DNA from: Gelidibacter mesophilus DSM 14095
GTDB lineage: Bacteria > Bacteroidota > Bacteroidia > Flavobacteriales > Flavobacteriaceae
NCBI RefSeq assembly: GCF_000423005.1
Contig: NZ_AUHD01000009.1
Span: forward strand, 113,427-177,426
Direction: 5' to 3'
DNA: 64,000 nt
Below the pieces are notes generated by a model that did not search any database, had not been told where the DNA came from, and saw nothing but the letters and a program-made list of their open reading frames with translations. Position 1 is the first letter of the stretch. Each line of letters starts with the position of its first letter. Positions 20,006 to 28,676 of the stretch are shown here, piece by piece. Both the position numbers and the translations under genes were made by a program.

Positions 20006-20148
20006 TGAACTGTTTTTTTCATTACCTCCCAAGAGGTAATCTTAATATTGTTATGCTTTTGTGTTCTTCATACTTACAAGATTTTCGATTTCGACTACAC
20101 TCAGCCAACAAAAAAATCTTGCAGGATTAAACTGAAAACTGTGACTGA

Positions 20149-21228
20149 TTACTGAATACTGATTTTCGCTCCATTAAACAATTTCCCTTCCGCAGAAATG
20201 ATATAGGCTTCATCTGAACTTAACCCAGACAACACTTCCACCTGATCTCCATAGGTTCTACCCAATCGCAACCAGCGCAATATGGCCGTATTACTTTGGC
20301 TCACAGTATAAACTCCTGACAGTTGTCCGTTTGTAATAATAGCTTCGTTTGGAATTAGAACCAGTTCCGTTGATGCTTGTTTTTCAATTGGAAATTGGAC
20401 ACTTACAAACATGCCGGAAAGAATATTGGCTTCCGTTTTATCTAAATCGATCTTTACTAAATATTGACCGCCTGTGTTTTTTGCAGATGTACTTACTTCA
20501 ATCACTTTGCCTTTCAACGTTTGGTTTATAGACATTACCAAAACGCTCACTTCTGAATTTTTTTTGATTTGCGAAATATCTGTTTCAGGAACCATGGCCA
20601 TAACTTCGAAATTACCTGGCGTTTCAATGCTTATTAATGGAACACCCGGGTTAGCCATATCGCCAGTTTCAATGGTCTTACTCGTTACTGTTCCGCTAAA
20701 TGGTGCAGTAATATTACTATAAGCAAATTGTGCATTGATTTCCGCTTTCATTTGGTTGGCAGCTTCCAACCGTGCTTTTGCCATTTCAAAATTAGCGGTC
20801 ATATCATCCAATTCCTTTTGAGATGCACTATTGTCTGCAAACAAACTTTGAAATCGGTTGTAATCTTTTTTTGCATTGTTGAATGCTGCTGTTGCTTCTG
20901 TAATACCAGCATTTACTTGTCCTTGTTTAGCTTGTAGATCGGCATTGTTGATGGAGACCAACAATTGCCCTTTAGTGACTTTATCACCAACATTGACGTG
21001 TACTTTATTAACGTATCCCATCATCTTGGTGCTTAAATCGGTACTGTTCGTGGCTTGGATCTTTCCGCTTACTGATAAAAAAGGACTATTTTCATTTGCT
21101 GTTATTTGATTTACAGTCACAGGAATTGCTGGGAACGTGTCAGCAACTGCTTTTTGATCGTTACTACCACAATTTGTTAGAAATATAGAAGCTGTAATGA
21201 CGCTTAGGAGATACATGTATTTTTTCAT
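20149..21228 (-). CDS. RND periplasmic adaptor (membrane fusion protein), lipoprotein
   Basis: A 359-residue adaptor linking the RND pump to the TolC channel. The lipobox LTNC puts the acylated Cys at 20. The biotinyl-lipoyl half motifs are GYVNKVHVNVGDKVTKGQLL (near 70-90) and ITAPFSGTVTSKTIETGDMANPG, with a coiled-coil hairpin between them (about 95-165). A C-terminal beta-barrel and membrane-proximal domain follow. It lies 93 bases after TolC and 143 bases before the permease start at 20005. That second gap holds a TTACCTC/GAGGTAA hairpin. Confidence 0.92.
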   Translation of the reverse strand: MKKYMYLLSVITASIFLTNCGSNDQKAVADTFPAIPVTVNQITANENSPFLSVSGKIQATNSTDLSTKMMGYVNKVHVNVGDKVTKGQLLVSINNADLQAKQGQVNAGITEATAAFNNAKKDYNRFQSLFADNSASQKELDDMTANFEMAKARLEAANQMKAEINAQFAYSNITAPFSGTVTSKTIETGDMANPGVPLISIETPGNFEVMAMVPETDISQIKKNSEVSVLVMSINQTLKGKVIEVSTSAKNTGGQYLVKIDLDKTEANILSGMFVSVQFPIEKQASTELVLIPNEAIITNGQLSGVYTVSQSNTAILRWLRLGRTYGDQVEVLSGLSSDEAYIISAEGKLFNGAKISIQ

Positions 21229-21321
21229 TTGATTTGTATTTATTTTTACCTACAAAGTTTTTGAAATTTTGTAGGATGGTTGTATTTATTGCTGCCTGTG
21301 AGGGCCTACTTCAAACAATTA

Positions 21322-22632
21322 TTATTCTTTGGTTAAAAACTGCACATACGCTTGTGCATAATTGTATTCAAAAATGGTTTGGTAATACTCAAGACGCTTT
21401 TGGGCGACTTGGGTTTCGGCGATTAATAAATCGGATGTTTTTTCCAAGCCTTGTTTAAATCGATTTGTTCGGATTCTAAAAGATTCTTCAGATTGTTCTA
21501 AAGCTAAGGATGTAAGCGTTAATTTATTTTCAGAATCCAAAAGTGCCCGTTTTGCCTTATTCAATTCCAAATTCGTCTGTGATACATATTGAGAGTATTC
21601 CAATTTTGATTTTTCAAATTCCGCCCTACTTTTTTGTGCTTTTCCGAAGCGTTTGGAACCTTGAAAAATATCCCAAGATAATTGCGCTCCAAATAAATAA
21701 CCCTTGGAGTCCCCTCTAAAAATTTGATCGTCATAAAGCTCATAACTTCCAAAAGCGTTTAATCGTGGTAGGAATGCCATTTTGTCCGCCTTATTCATGG
21801 ATTCGTAGGCATTTGTAGCCAATTCCAAAGCTTTAATATCTGATCGATTTTCAGAAATATTTTGATTGCCAATAGAGGGAATGGAAAGACTTAAACTATC
21901 TGATGGGGTATAGACCACATAATGTTCATCATTCATTAAAAATGATAGGTAGTTGGAGGCATTCTGCACATTGCTTTTTGCCATTTGCAATTGGTTTTGA
22001 ACCTCCGTGATCCGTACTTCAACATTCAATACGTCAGCACGTTGCAAATACCCTTGCTTAAAACTATTGTCTGCTAACGTTTTGTTGGCACTGGCGGCTT
22101 CCATCGCTTGTTCTAAAACATCAACTCCTTTGTAAGCTAACTGCAATTGCATATACGCTTTCTCTACTTCAAAAGCCAAATAATCAGTTGTACGCTCTGT
22201 TTTTAAAGCCATAGCATCCATTGTTGATTTAGCAGCTTTGCGTTGATAAATACCGTCTACATTGATGATAGGCTGTAGGATTTCAAATTTGGTGGCAAAA
22301 CTCTGAACTTGAGAAGGTTCATTTAAAATGGCCGGATTAAAATCGCTTTGTGTTAATATGCCTTGATTCAATTTAGAACCAAAAGCCATTAACGGGTTGG
22401 TGGTGGCTATTCCCGTATGACTTGCGGTAATGTTTGGGAGATAAATGGCATTGGTTTGTCTGAAATCGGCTTTTGCAGCATTAAACTCTTCTTCAGAGAT
22501 TTTAATAGCGGTATTGTTTTCTGAAACCTTAAGTAAAACATCTTGTTTGGTAATGGCAACCACAACCTGTGCTTGGAGATTGGAGTTCCAAAACATACTA
22601 AATAGTATTACAATGTAAAGTATTCTTTTCAT
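21322..22632 (-). CDS. TolC family outer membrane efflux protein
   Basis: A 436-residue outer membrane channel with a signal peptide (residues 1-21, ending LQAQ) and two OEP repeats rich in heptads, e.g. EEEFNAAKADFRQTNAIYLPNITASHTG and AEFEKSKLEYSQYVSQTNLELNKAKRALLDSENK. Gene order outer channel, adaptor, permease is the common Bacteroidota arrangement. It is first in the operon; a promoter candidate and operator-like palindromes lie directly upstream. Confidence 0.92.
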   Translation of the reverse strand: MKRILYIVILFSMFWNSNLQAQVVVAITKQDVLLKVSENNTAIKISEEEFNAAKADFRQTNAIYLPNITASHTGIATTNPLMAFGSKLNQGILTQSDFNPAILNEPSQVQSFATKFEILQPIINVDGIYQRKAAKSTMDAMALKTERTTDYLAFEVEKAYMQLQLAYKGVDVLEQAMEAASANKTLADNSFKQGYLQRADVLNVEVRITEVQNQLQMAKSNVQNASNYLSFLMNDEHYVVYTPSDSLSLSIPSIGNQNISENRSDIKALELATNAYESMNKADKMAFLPRLNAFGSYELYDDQIFRGDSKGYLFGAQLSWDIFQGSKRFGKAQKSRAEFEKSKLEYSQYVSQTNLELNKAKRALLDSENKLTLTSLALEQSEESFRIRTNRFKQGLEKTSDLLIAETQVAQKRLEYYQTIFEYNYAQAYVQFLTKE

Positions 22633-22651
22633 GGTATTTGTATTTCTTTGG

Positions 22652-22695
22652 CAAAACTAGGCTCTTATTTCAAGTTGGTCAGTAACCTATGTTAC
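22652..22695 (-). promoter_or_regulatory. tolC operon promoter candidate with palindromic operator 1
   Basis: On the minus strand TAGTTTTG (22659-22652) fits TAnnTTTG, 20 bases before the tolC ATG. A palindrome GTAAC-N4-GTTAC at 22682-22695, extended to CTTGGTAAC-N4-GTTACTGA on the minus strand, covers the region upstream of where -33 should be. Such a site suits a TetR- or MarR-type repressor. No regulator gene lies beside it in the window. Confidence 0.5.
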
Positions 22696-22700
22696 CAAGT

Positions 22701-22730
22701 AAAAAAAGCACTCAATTTAGGATGAGTGCT
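22701..22730 (-). terminator. Hairpin terminator in the tolC upstream region
   Basis: AGCACTCA at 22707-22714 pairs with TGAGTGCT at 22723-22730. Read on the minus strand it is followed by seven T, so it would stop transcription arriving from upstream before operator 1. Confidence 0.7.
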
Positions 22731-22837
22731 CTTTTCTAATTAACCAATAAACACTGATCACTACATCAGTATACCAAACTAAATTTTACTATTATCTTAA
22801 TATGAGCTAAAGATAGTTTGCATTTTAAAATCACTTG

Positions 22838-22851
22838 GTAACTTTTGTTAC
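22838..22851. promoter_or_regulatory. Operator-like palindrome 2, GTAAC-N4-GTTAC
   Basis: This is a second copy of the tolC-upstream palindrome. Both read CTTGGTAAC-N4-GTTACT on one strand. The copies lie 156 bases apart with the terminator hairpin between them. The same protein probably binds both. Confidence 0.5.
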
Positions 22852-22950
22852 TTAGGGAGTTAGTGATTTTAATTTCTATTTAGCAATAACTTGACGGGCG
22901 TTAGCAAGAAAAAGAATTTAGATTTAAATAGTTATGACATAAGCCTTCTT

Positions 22951-23061
22951 TTATAAATATCTCTTTTTGATTTTTTCATAATACTCGTGTAGGACGTTTG
23001 TAGTTCTTTTGTCCAATTTGTAGTCTATGGTTTCTTTAATTTTTCGAAATGCTAATTGCAT
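22951..23061 (-). CDS. Possible 36-residue protein or regulator remnant
   Basis: A short frame from ATG 23061 to TAA, rich in Lys, Arg, Glu and Tyr and predicted helical (TIDYKLDKR and HEYYEKIKKRYL). An in-frame TAG sits just upstream. It has coding-like composition but I recognise no family; it could be the tail of a lost transcription factor, which would fit the orphan operators nearby. Otherwise the 22852-23295 gap shows nothing. Confidence 0.25.
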   Translation of the reverse strand: MQLAFRKIKETIDYKLDKRTTNVLHEYYEKIKKRYL

Positions 23062-23295
23062 ACTTTTCTATTGGGCAGTAAGGTTCGCTATTGATTAATT
23101 TTTGCAGATATCGATTTTATTCTAGCTTTTCACTAATGGATTTAGTATTTTTTGAGTGTTATAAAAAACAGTTGATGAAAAATTTGTTAGGCACGTTATA
23201 TTATGTTATTATGAGCCTTGCTAAATTATTACGACTTGTTGTTTTCCTAATTATAACAAGCAAACTTATCATTATTGAAATAAACCAATTTTTAT

Positions 23296-24969
23296 ATGTC
23301 TATTAAAGTCACTAGAAAAGAGAGTGCCTCAAGATTTTTGGGTCTTGTTGTAAACAAAACCGTATTTTTAAGTGCCCTTGCCGTAATTGTTTTTTCTGTT
23401 GGATTTACCCTAATTTTTCAGGAAGAAGCCGATTACTATTTTGGTATGGCGCAAACTTTTGTCTCTGCCCATGGGGGTTGGATATATACGTTGGCAGTCA
23501 ATTTGTTTATTGTCTTTTGTTTGTATATGGCTTTTGGCAAGTTTGGTGCCATACGTATTGGGGGAGATAAGGCGAAACCTGAGTTTAGTTTGTGGGCTTG
23601 GTTTGCCATGCTCTTTAGTGCCGGAATTGGAAATGGGTTGGTGCTTTTTAGTATTGCAGATCCTGTTCGGGATTTTTTAAATCCGCCGCGTCTGGCAGGG
23701 CATGAACCTGCTCTTATCGCACAAGAAGCAATCAATTTTTCCTTTCTCCATCACGGTATCCATGGCTGGGCAATTTACTCGGTTGTAGGACTTTCTTTGG
23801 CTTATTTTACCTTTAATAGAAAAATGCCGCTTACCTTACGTTCGGCATTCTATCCCTTATTGGGAAATTGAATCCATGGGTGGATGGGAGATCTCATTGA
23901 TATCATGGCCGTGATTACAACCCTTTTTGGTCTTGCAACTACCATCGGATTTGGTGTAGGACAGATTAACTCTGGACTTACCCATGTTTTCGGAATTCCG
24001 AATTCATTATTCTATCAAGTGCTCATTATTGTGGGCGTTACTTTAGCAGCCACTATTTCGGCTTTTAGCGGTGTGAATAAAGGCGTTCAAATGTTGAGTA
24101 AGCTCAACGTAAGGGTAGCGTCTGCAATCTTTATTTTAGTGCTTATCTTAGGACCAACCACATTTATTTTTAAATCTTACATTCAAAATATTGGTAGTTA
24201 TTTGGTGCATTTCATAGATATGTCCACTTGGACGGAATCGCTACAGGGCACCGACTGGCAGAAAACAAGAACCATTATGTATTGGGGCTGGTGGATTTCC
24301 TGGTCGCCATTTGTAGGAACTTTTATCGCCCGAATTTCTAGGGGACGCACCGTAAAAGAGTTTATTCTTTGCGTATTGATACTTCCAGCATTAGTTACCT
24401 TTTTATGGTTCAGTGCTTTCGGAGGTACAACCATGCGTGATATCCTTCTTGGGGATACCGCCATGATTGCCGCGGTCAATGACAATATTTCTACAGCCTT
24501 ATATGTGTTTTTTGATAAGTTTCCATTGGCGATGGTGCTGAAAGTGTTGGGTGTCATTTTAATTTGTAGTTTTATAATAACCTCTGCAGATTCAGGAGCT
24601 ATTGTGGTAGATAGCATTACCTCTGGTGGTAAATTGAAAACCCCTAAATATCAGAGAGTGATCTGGGCAGTTGCCACTGGTATTATTGCAGCCGTATTAA
24701 TGTATGGTGGCGGATTGAATGCACTTCAAACTGTGGTAACTATTTCCGGACTGCCTTTTGCCATCCTATTGATAATGATGTGCTTTTCCTTATATCGGGG
24801 CATGAATGAGGATTATGAAAAATCAGAACGTAAAGAAAAGCTCCTTGAAAAGAAATCCTACAGAAAAAATATTCTCGATTTGGTAAATAAGGAACGGGAA
24901 GCCAAAAATTTAAAAAAGATAGATCCAGAATCCGAACCTAAAAAGAAACCAAATATTACTGATATTTAA
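23296..24969 (+). pseudogene. BCCT family transporter interrupted by in-frame TGA at 23869
   Basis: A 557-codon betaine/carnitine/choline-type transporter, normally a twelve-helix symporter for quaternary amines and possibly TMAO. The frame reads through ...RSAFYPLLGN, then TGA (23869-23871, codon 192), then IHGWMGDLIDIMAVITTLFG in the same frame. In relatives a basic residue stands at this point (PLxGxRIxG), so CGA or AGA to TGA explains it. The TM8 signature YWGWWISWSPFVGTFIARISRGR is intact. The TM3 motif is SAGIGNGLVLFSIADPV instead of the usual GIGxGxxFWGVAEP. The highly charged C-terminal tail (about 500-557) is typical. A Usp gene follows 81 bases later. Confidence 0.85.
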
Positions 24970-25050
24970 ACGCCATCAATCAGAATTGAAATAGCGGATT
25001 CTGATTTAATGATTTGAAATAATACTTTGAAAAATAAACCCTAAAATCAT

Positions 25051-25929
25051 ATGACAAAGAAAATAAAACTGGAAAACGAGTTAAAACTGATGGTGGCTTT
25101 AGACCTTACCGAGATGGATCCCATCTTATTGGGTTATGTAAGCTTTCTTTGTAAGGTATGGAATATTGAACATGTCTATTTTACCCACAATGTTAAACAT
25201 TACAAATTATATGATCTTTATGATGAATTTATAGAAGAAGGGATTACAGTAGAGGATATCGTGGATCGTGGATTGCAAAGAGCTATCGAAAAACATTATA
25301 CGGGGTCCGTGCCACATACGGTTTTGATTACATCTGATGATTATACAGAGAGTATTCTTACTCATCTTGCCAAAGAGTATAAAATAGACATTATGGTCAC
25401 TGGGAATAAGGATGAGCTACAGGGAACAGGTGCCTTAAGCCAAAAATTGGCACGCATGCTCGATGCCCATATATTATTGGTGCCAGAGGAAGCAAAACAC
25501 AGGATGAAAAATGTCCTGGTTCCTACGGATTTTAGTTCGGCATCAGCAAGATGTTTTGCAGTGGCTGATAGTTTGGTTCAGCGATCAGGTGGTCAAATTG
25601 AAGGCTTGCATGTTTATAATATTCCGTCATTTTTCTTCCCGTATATCAATACGGAAAAAGCCATTGATAAAACCAAATTACATCTCAAGGAAAAAGTAAA
25701 ACAATTCCGAAAGAAATATGACTTACGTGGTGATATTCCTTTTAAATATACCGATAGGGAAGGACTTTCAGTGGTGGAAGCGATAGAAATCCACGCAGAA
25801 AAGGGCGAGTTTGATATTGTTGTAGTCTCTGCAAGAGGAGGCAATAATATTACGTCTTTATTTCTAGGAAGTACAACCAACGATTTATTGATAAGAAACA
25901 GAAAAATGCCATTACTGGTAATAAGGTAA
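25051..25929 (+). CDS. Universal stress protein, two tandem Usp domains
   Basis: A 292-residue cytoplasmic UspA-type protein with two copies of the fold (about 8-145 and 150-292). The second begins MKNVLVPTDFSSASARCFAVADSL and ends with GGNNITSLFLGSTTNDLLIRNRKMPLLVIR, close to the Gx2Gx9G(S/T) nucleotide site. The first copy (LMVALDLTEMDPILLGYVSFL...LVPEEAKH) is more diverged. Its position right after a BCCT transporter recurs in other bacteria and points to osmotic-stress or transporter regulation. Confidence 0.88.
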   Translation: MTKKIKLENELKLMVALDLTEMDPILLGYVSFLCKVWNIEHVYFTHNVKHYKLYDLYDEFIEEGITVEDIVDRGLQRAIEKHYTGSVPHTVLITSDDYTESILTHLAKEYKIDIMVTGNKDELQGTGALSQKLARMLDAHILLVPEEAKHRMKNVLVPTDFSSASARCFAVADSLVQRSGGQIEGLHVYNIPSFFFPYINTEKAIDKTKLHLKEKVKQFRKKYDLRGDIPFKYTDREGLSVVEAIEIHAEKGEFDIVVVSARGGNNITSLFLGSTTNDLLIRNRKMPLLVIR

Positions 25930-25960
25930 GTAGAGGTTCTAAGTTCCTAATGTGGTTTGC

Positions 25961-25996
25961 AGCTTCTCTTGATGCTATCTTGAGAAGCTTCCTTTT
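25961..25996 (+). terminator. Terminator after the usp gene
   Basis: AGCTTCTC (25961-25968) pairs with GAGAAGCT (25982-25989) around a 13-base loop and is followed by TCCTTTT. It lies 32 bases past the stop. Confidence 0.6.
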
Positions 25997-26097
25997 GAAT
26001 TAGAAGATATGCATTTGTAATTAAAGGGGCCAGGGTTATTGCATTCTTAGGATAATGTATTTTAATATGATGTCATCTCTAAATAGAATCACGATAA

Positions 26098-26574
26098 CTA
26101 AATTTCATAAGTATTTTTGATGTCTTTTACCAAATCTTCCGGGGTGTCTGCACTTATGATGTATTTTCTGGACTTGGTGATAACCTGAATCATCTTTTTT
26201 CTGTCTTTGACAAGGCTAGAGCAATCATCCATCGTATTTCCTATAAATCCAAAAACGCCTTTGCTTCCGTAGGTCATTGTTAAATTTGAATATCTTAAAA
26301 AATTCACATCTAAAATGTCTGTCTTAGGAATTTGAATTTGACCGAAATTCTTTTTCAAGGTGAACATATCATTTCTAACAATTATTTTATTCAATGAATT
26401 GCTGTAAAAGAAAACGATGGTTGCCAAAATTAGCAAACTGAATATCATGCCACTCAATTGTCCATAATCGTTATTAGACAAGAATAAGCTCCATATAGCC
26501 AATGCTAGTAAAACGAAGGCACTGATGGTTGCAGTTTTAACGTAAAGTGAACTTTTGCTATAGTAAATTCTCAT
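26098..26574 (-). CDS. PH-domain-like membrane protein
   Basis: A 158-residue protein with two hydrophobic segments near the N-terminus (about 14-31 and 40-57) and a soluble C-terminal half that looks like a bacterial PH domain (IIVRNDMFTLKKNFGQIQIPKTDILDVNFLR ... KYIISADTPEDLVKDIK). The function is unknown. It lies downstream of sdpI on the same strand, about 100 bases away, so it may be the third gene of the sdpR-sdpI group. Ends in TAG. Confidence 0.65.
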   Translation of the reverse strand: MRIYYSKSSLYVKTATISAFVLLALAIWSLFLSNNDYGQLSGMIFSLLILATIVFFYSNSLNKIIVRNDMFTLKKNFGQIQIPKTDILDVNFLRYSNLTMTYGSKGVFGFIGNTMDDCSSLVKDRKKMIQVITKSRKYIISADTPEDLVKDIKNTYEI

Positions 26575-26677
26575 TTTATCCTTAGGTATTAGATTAGAAA
26601 AAATAAATTGGGTATTTTTAATAAATTCTTGTAATTATAACTCTTAGATAATAGATAGTTAACCGTCTTCAAATCAT

Positions 26678-27337
26678 TCAGTTGTCTATTCCAAACCATT
26701 TTTTTTCTTTTCGGAATAGAATATAGGAATAAACTATAGGTACTAGCGCTATTATTATGGTGATGACAACAAATACGGTAAAATTGTACTGTTGCTCTAG
26801 AATTAAACTGGCTAAAACCACAATAATTCCGCCCACAAACCACAGTTTTCCGCCCAATTCGTGCGTTTTTTTCCAAACTGTTTCGCTTTCAAGAGTCCAA
26901 GGCGTTCGTATTCCAAAAAAATAATTGGCTTTAATGGTTTTAAAATAGTTTCCAAAAACAATATATAAAACACCGACAAAAAGTACTATATAATTTGGAT
27001 TGTATAAAGTCTCGTTTTTGGAAGAGTAGAGGATATATATAGCTAACAGGGACATAAAAGTAGTGGCTAAAAACTTCAGGGTGTGCAATTTTTTTCACAT
27101 GGTTTTCAGTTTGTTTTTTGGATCAATTTTCGGAACCACTAAAAAGATAACATATACCAATAAGGGGAGCAAGATAGGAATAAGAAGAAGTTCAACTTTA
27201 TTGCCATAGCGGTCTACCTCGCCTTTAACATTCCAGTGCATCGGAACTTTTTCGGGTAATTGATTCCAGATAGAGGCTAAATAAACAAAGGGTAATACTA
27301 CAATGGTAAGGAGCGGCAATTCTTTTTTAAGGGCCAT
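26678..27337 (-). pseudogene. SdpI family protein (DUF1648 + SdpI) interrupted by in-frame TGA at 27095
   Basis: The frame from ATG 27337 to TGA 26678 has 219 sense positions, the normal SdpI size. The N-terminal DUF1648 part (QLPEKVPMHWNVKGEVDRYGNK) is intact to VPKIDPKNKLKTM, then TGA (27097-27095, codon 81), then KKLHTLKFLATTFMSLLAIYILYS and the SdpI domain with ANYFFGIRTPWTLESETVWKKTHELGG. SdpI in Bacillus gives immunity to the toxin SdpC and inhibits SdpR. The gene starts 3 bases after the sdpR stop, so both form one operon. Expression as two halves cannot be excluded. Confidence 0.8.
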
Positions 27338-27340
27338 AGT

Positions 27341-27595
27341 TTATTTCTTTAATGTGAGTATCCAATTTAATAAATCTTCTAAAATGCTGGTGTTTAGTGA
27401 GTATTCTACAAATTGCCCCTTTTTCTCGCTGGTAATTAAATCTGCTCTTTTCAGAATCTCAAGATGATGTGAGATACTTGGTTTGGAAATATTGAATTGT
27501 TCTGCAATTTCCCCTGCATTCATATCTTTCTTTTTTAATAATTCAATTATTTGTCTGCGAGTTTCATCATTTAGTGCTTTGAATAGCGCGTTCAT
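27341..27595 (-). CDS. ArsR-type autorepressor, SdpR family
   Basis: An 84-residue winged-helix repressor: MNALFKALNDETRRQIIELLKKKDMNAGEIAEQFNISKPSISHHLEILKRADLI covers helices 1-4 with the recognition helix SKPSISHHL, and the wing is KGQFVEYSLN. There are no metal-binding Cys pairs, as expected for SdpR rather than ArsR sensors. It is directly upstream of the sdpI-like gene (3-base gap), the same order as in Bacillus sdpRI, and probably represses this operon. Confidence 0.92.
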   Translation of the reverse strand: MNALFKALNDETRRQIIELLKKKDMNAGEIAEQFNISKPSISHHLEILKRADLITSEKKGQFVEYSLNTSILEDLLNWILTLKK

Positions 27596-27682
27596 TCATT
27601 TAGTTATTTAGATAAATGTCTAAATAAAAATTTCATTATCCTAATTAATTTGTGCTTTCTTTTAGGGTTTTTCTGCAGTTTA

Positions 27683-27700
27683 GAAATCTTGCAGGATTTC
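27683..27700. repeat. GAAATC-TTGCAG-GATTTC palindrome
   Basis: An inverted repeat with 6-base arms upstream of sdpR. Its core AATCTTGCAGGATT also occurs at 20115-20128 in the adaptor-permease gap, so it looks like a short dispersed intergenic element. Confidence 0.4.
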
Positions 27701-27843
27701 TTTCTATCTGGAATAGTTTGATGTATGTTATTTAGGTAGGAAAATAATGAGGCCGAACTATGAATTATCGTTTAAAGTGATTCCTTCTACTCTCGGGGCG
27801 TGGTGGTTTGTTGAAGATATAATATTAATGATAGACTCTAGTA

Positions 27844-28362
27844 CTAATTTTCAATTTGCTGAATAATGGCATCATAATCATAACCCGCTCTTTTCATAGC
27901 ACGTCTGGCAGATTCCATAGCGATTGGCGCCGGATTGGGTGGGTGAACAGGAACTTCTTTAGTGGTGCAGAGTTGGATTAAAAGTGCCTGTGTATGGTCT
28001 TTGGTCAACCGCTCACAGACCTCATACAGGCCTCCTGGTTTTTCTTCTGCCAGATCATGTTTTTCCAAAAGATACCAGATAACGTTTATCAAAGACATTG
28101 TAGGGGGTGGTACCATTAAGGCAGTGATTGCCCCGTGCTCCAATCGGAATTGTGGAAGAAGCACCTTCATCAGATCCGGATTTGACTTTTTTGCTGCTGG
28201 GAAAAGAATTTTCTCTTCCATCTTGATATGCCGCAACAATTGGGTTCGAAATTGATGGTAATAACTCATATCAATGCCTTCCGGGTTTTCAGTTGCTTTA
28301 ATCAACAACTTTTCAATACGTTGATGATCTTCAGTGAAAAATTGGTATAAGGTTGTGTTCAT
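27844..28362 (-). CDS. Hemerythrin HHE domain-containing protein
   Basis: A 172-residue protein from ATG 28362; a GTG at 28392 would add ten residues. A four-helix hemerythrin fold with di-iron ligands is visible: HQRIEKLL, HIKMEEKILFPAA, EHGAI and HDLAEE with a late DHTQ. Such proteins bind O2 or NO, or act in iron-cluster repair. The C-terminal extension after residue 140 contains PVHPPNPAPIAMESARRAMKR. It stands alone. Ends in TAG. Confidence 0.85.
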   Translation of the reverse strand: MNTTLYQFFTEDHQRIEKLLIKATENPEGIDMSYYHQFRTQLLRHIKMEEKILFPAAKKSNPDLMKVLLPQFRLEHGAITALMVPPPTMSLINVIWYLLEKHDLAEEKPGGLYEVCERLTKDHTQALLIQLCTTKEVPVHPPNPAPIAMESARRAMKRAGYDYDAIIQQIEN

Positions 28363-28676
28363 GGATGATAAAGGGATGAGATTAAATTGCACATCTAATT
28401 TTTAGATGAAAGAAAGCTTTTACTGTACCAAATATAATATTTTCGGAATAAGGAGATTTTGAATTGAATAGCTCTATTTTTGGAGTGTCCAATTTCACCA
28501 TCAGCCAAACCTAAGTTAACTAAGAATATTAACTGTAAATTTTTGAGGTCAAATAAGGTCATTCATACAGACAGTCTAAATTGTGTTGATCTTGACCTCC
28601 ATATATGATCTGTTTTTTTTCTTAATCTCAAAAATTCCTAAATTTTGATCACTGTTTGCCTAGTATATTAATAAGC

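Noticed and set aside
23091..23306. 71-residue plus-strand frame overlapping the BCCT start
   Set aside because: It overlaps the start of the BCCT gene in another frame and is low-complexity hydrophobic sequence from AT-rich DNA.
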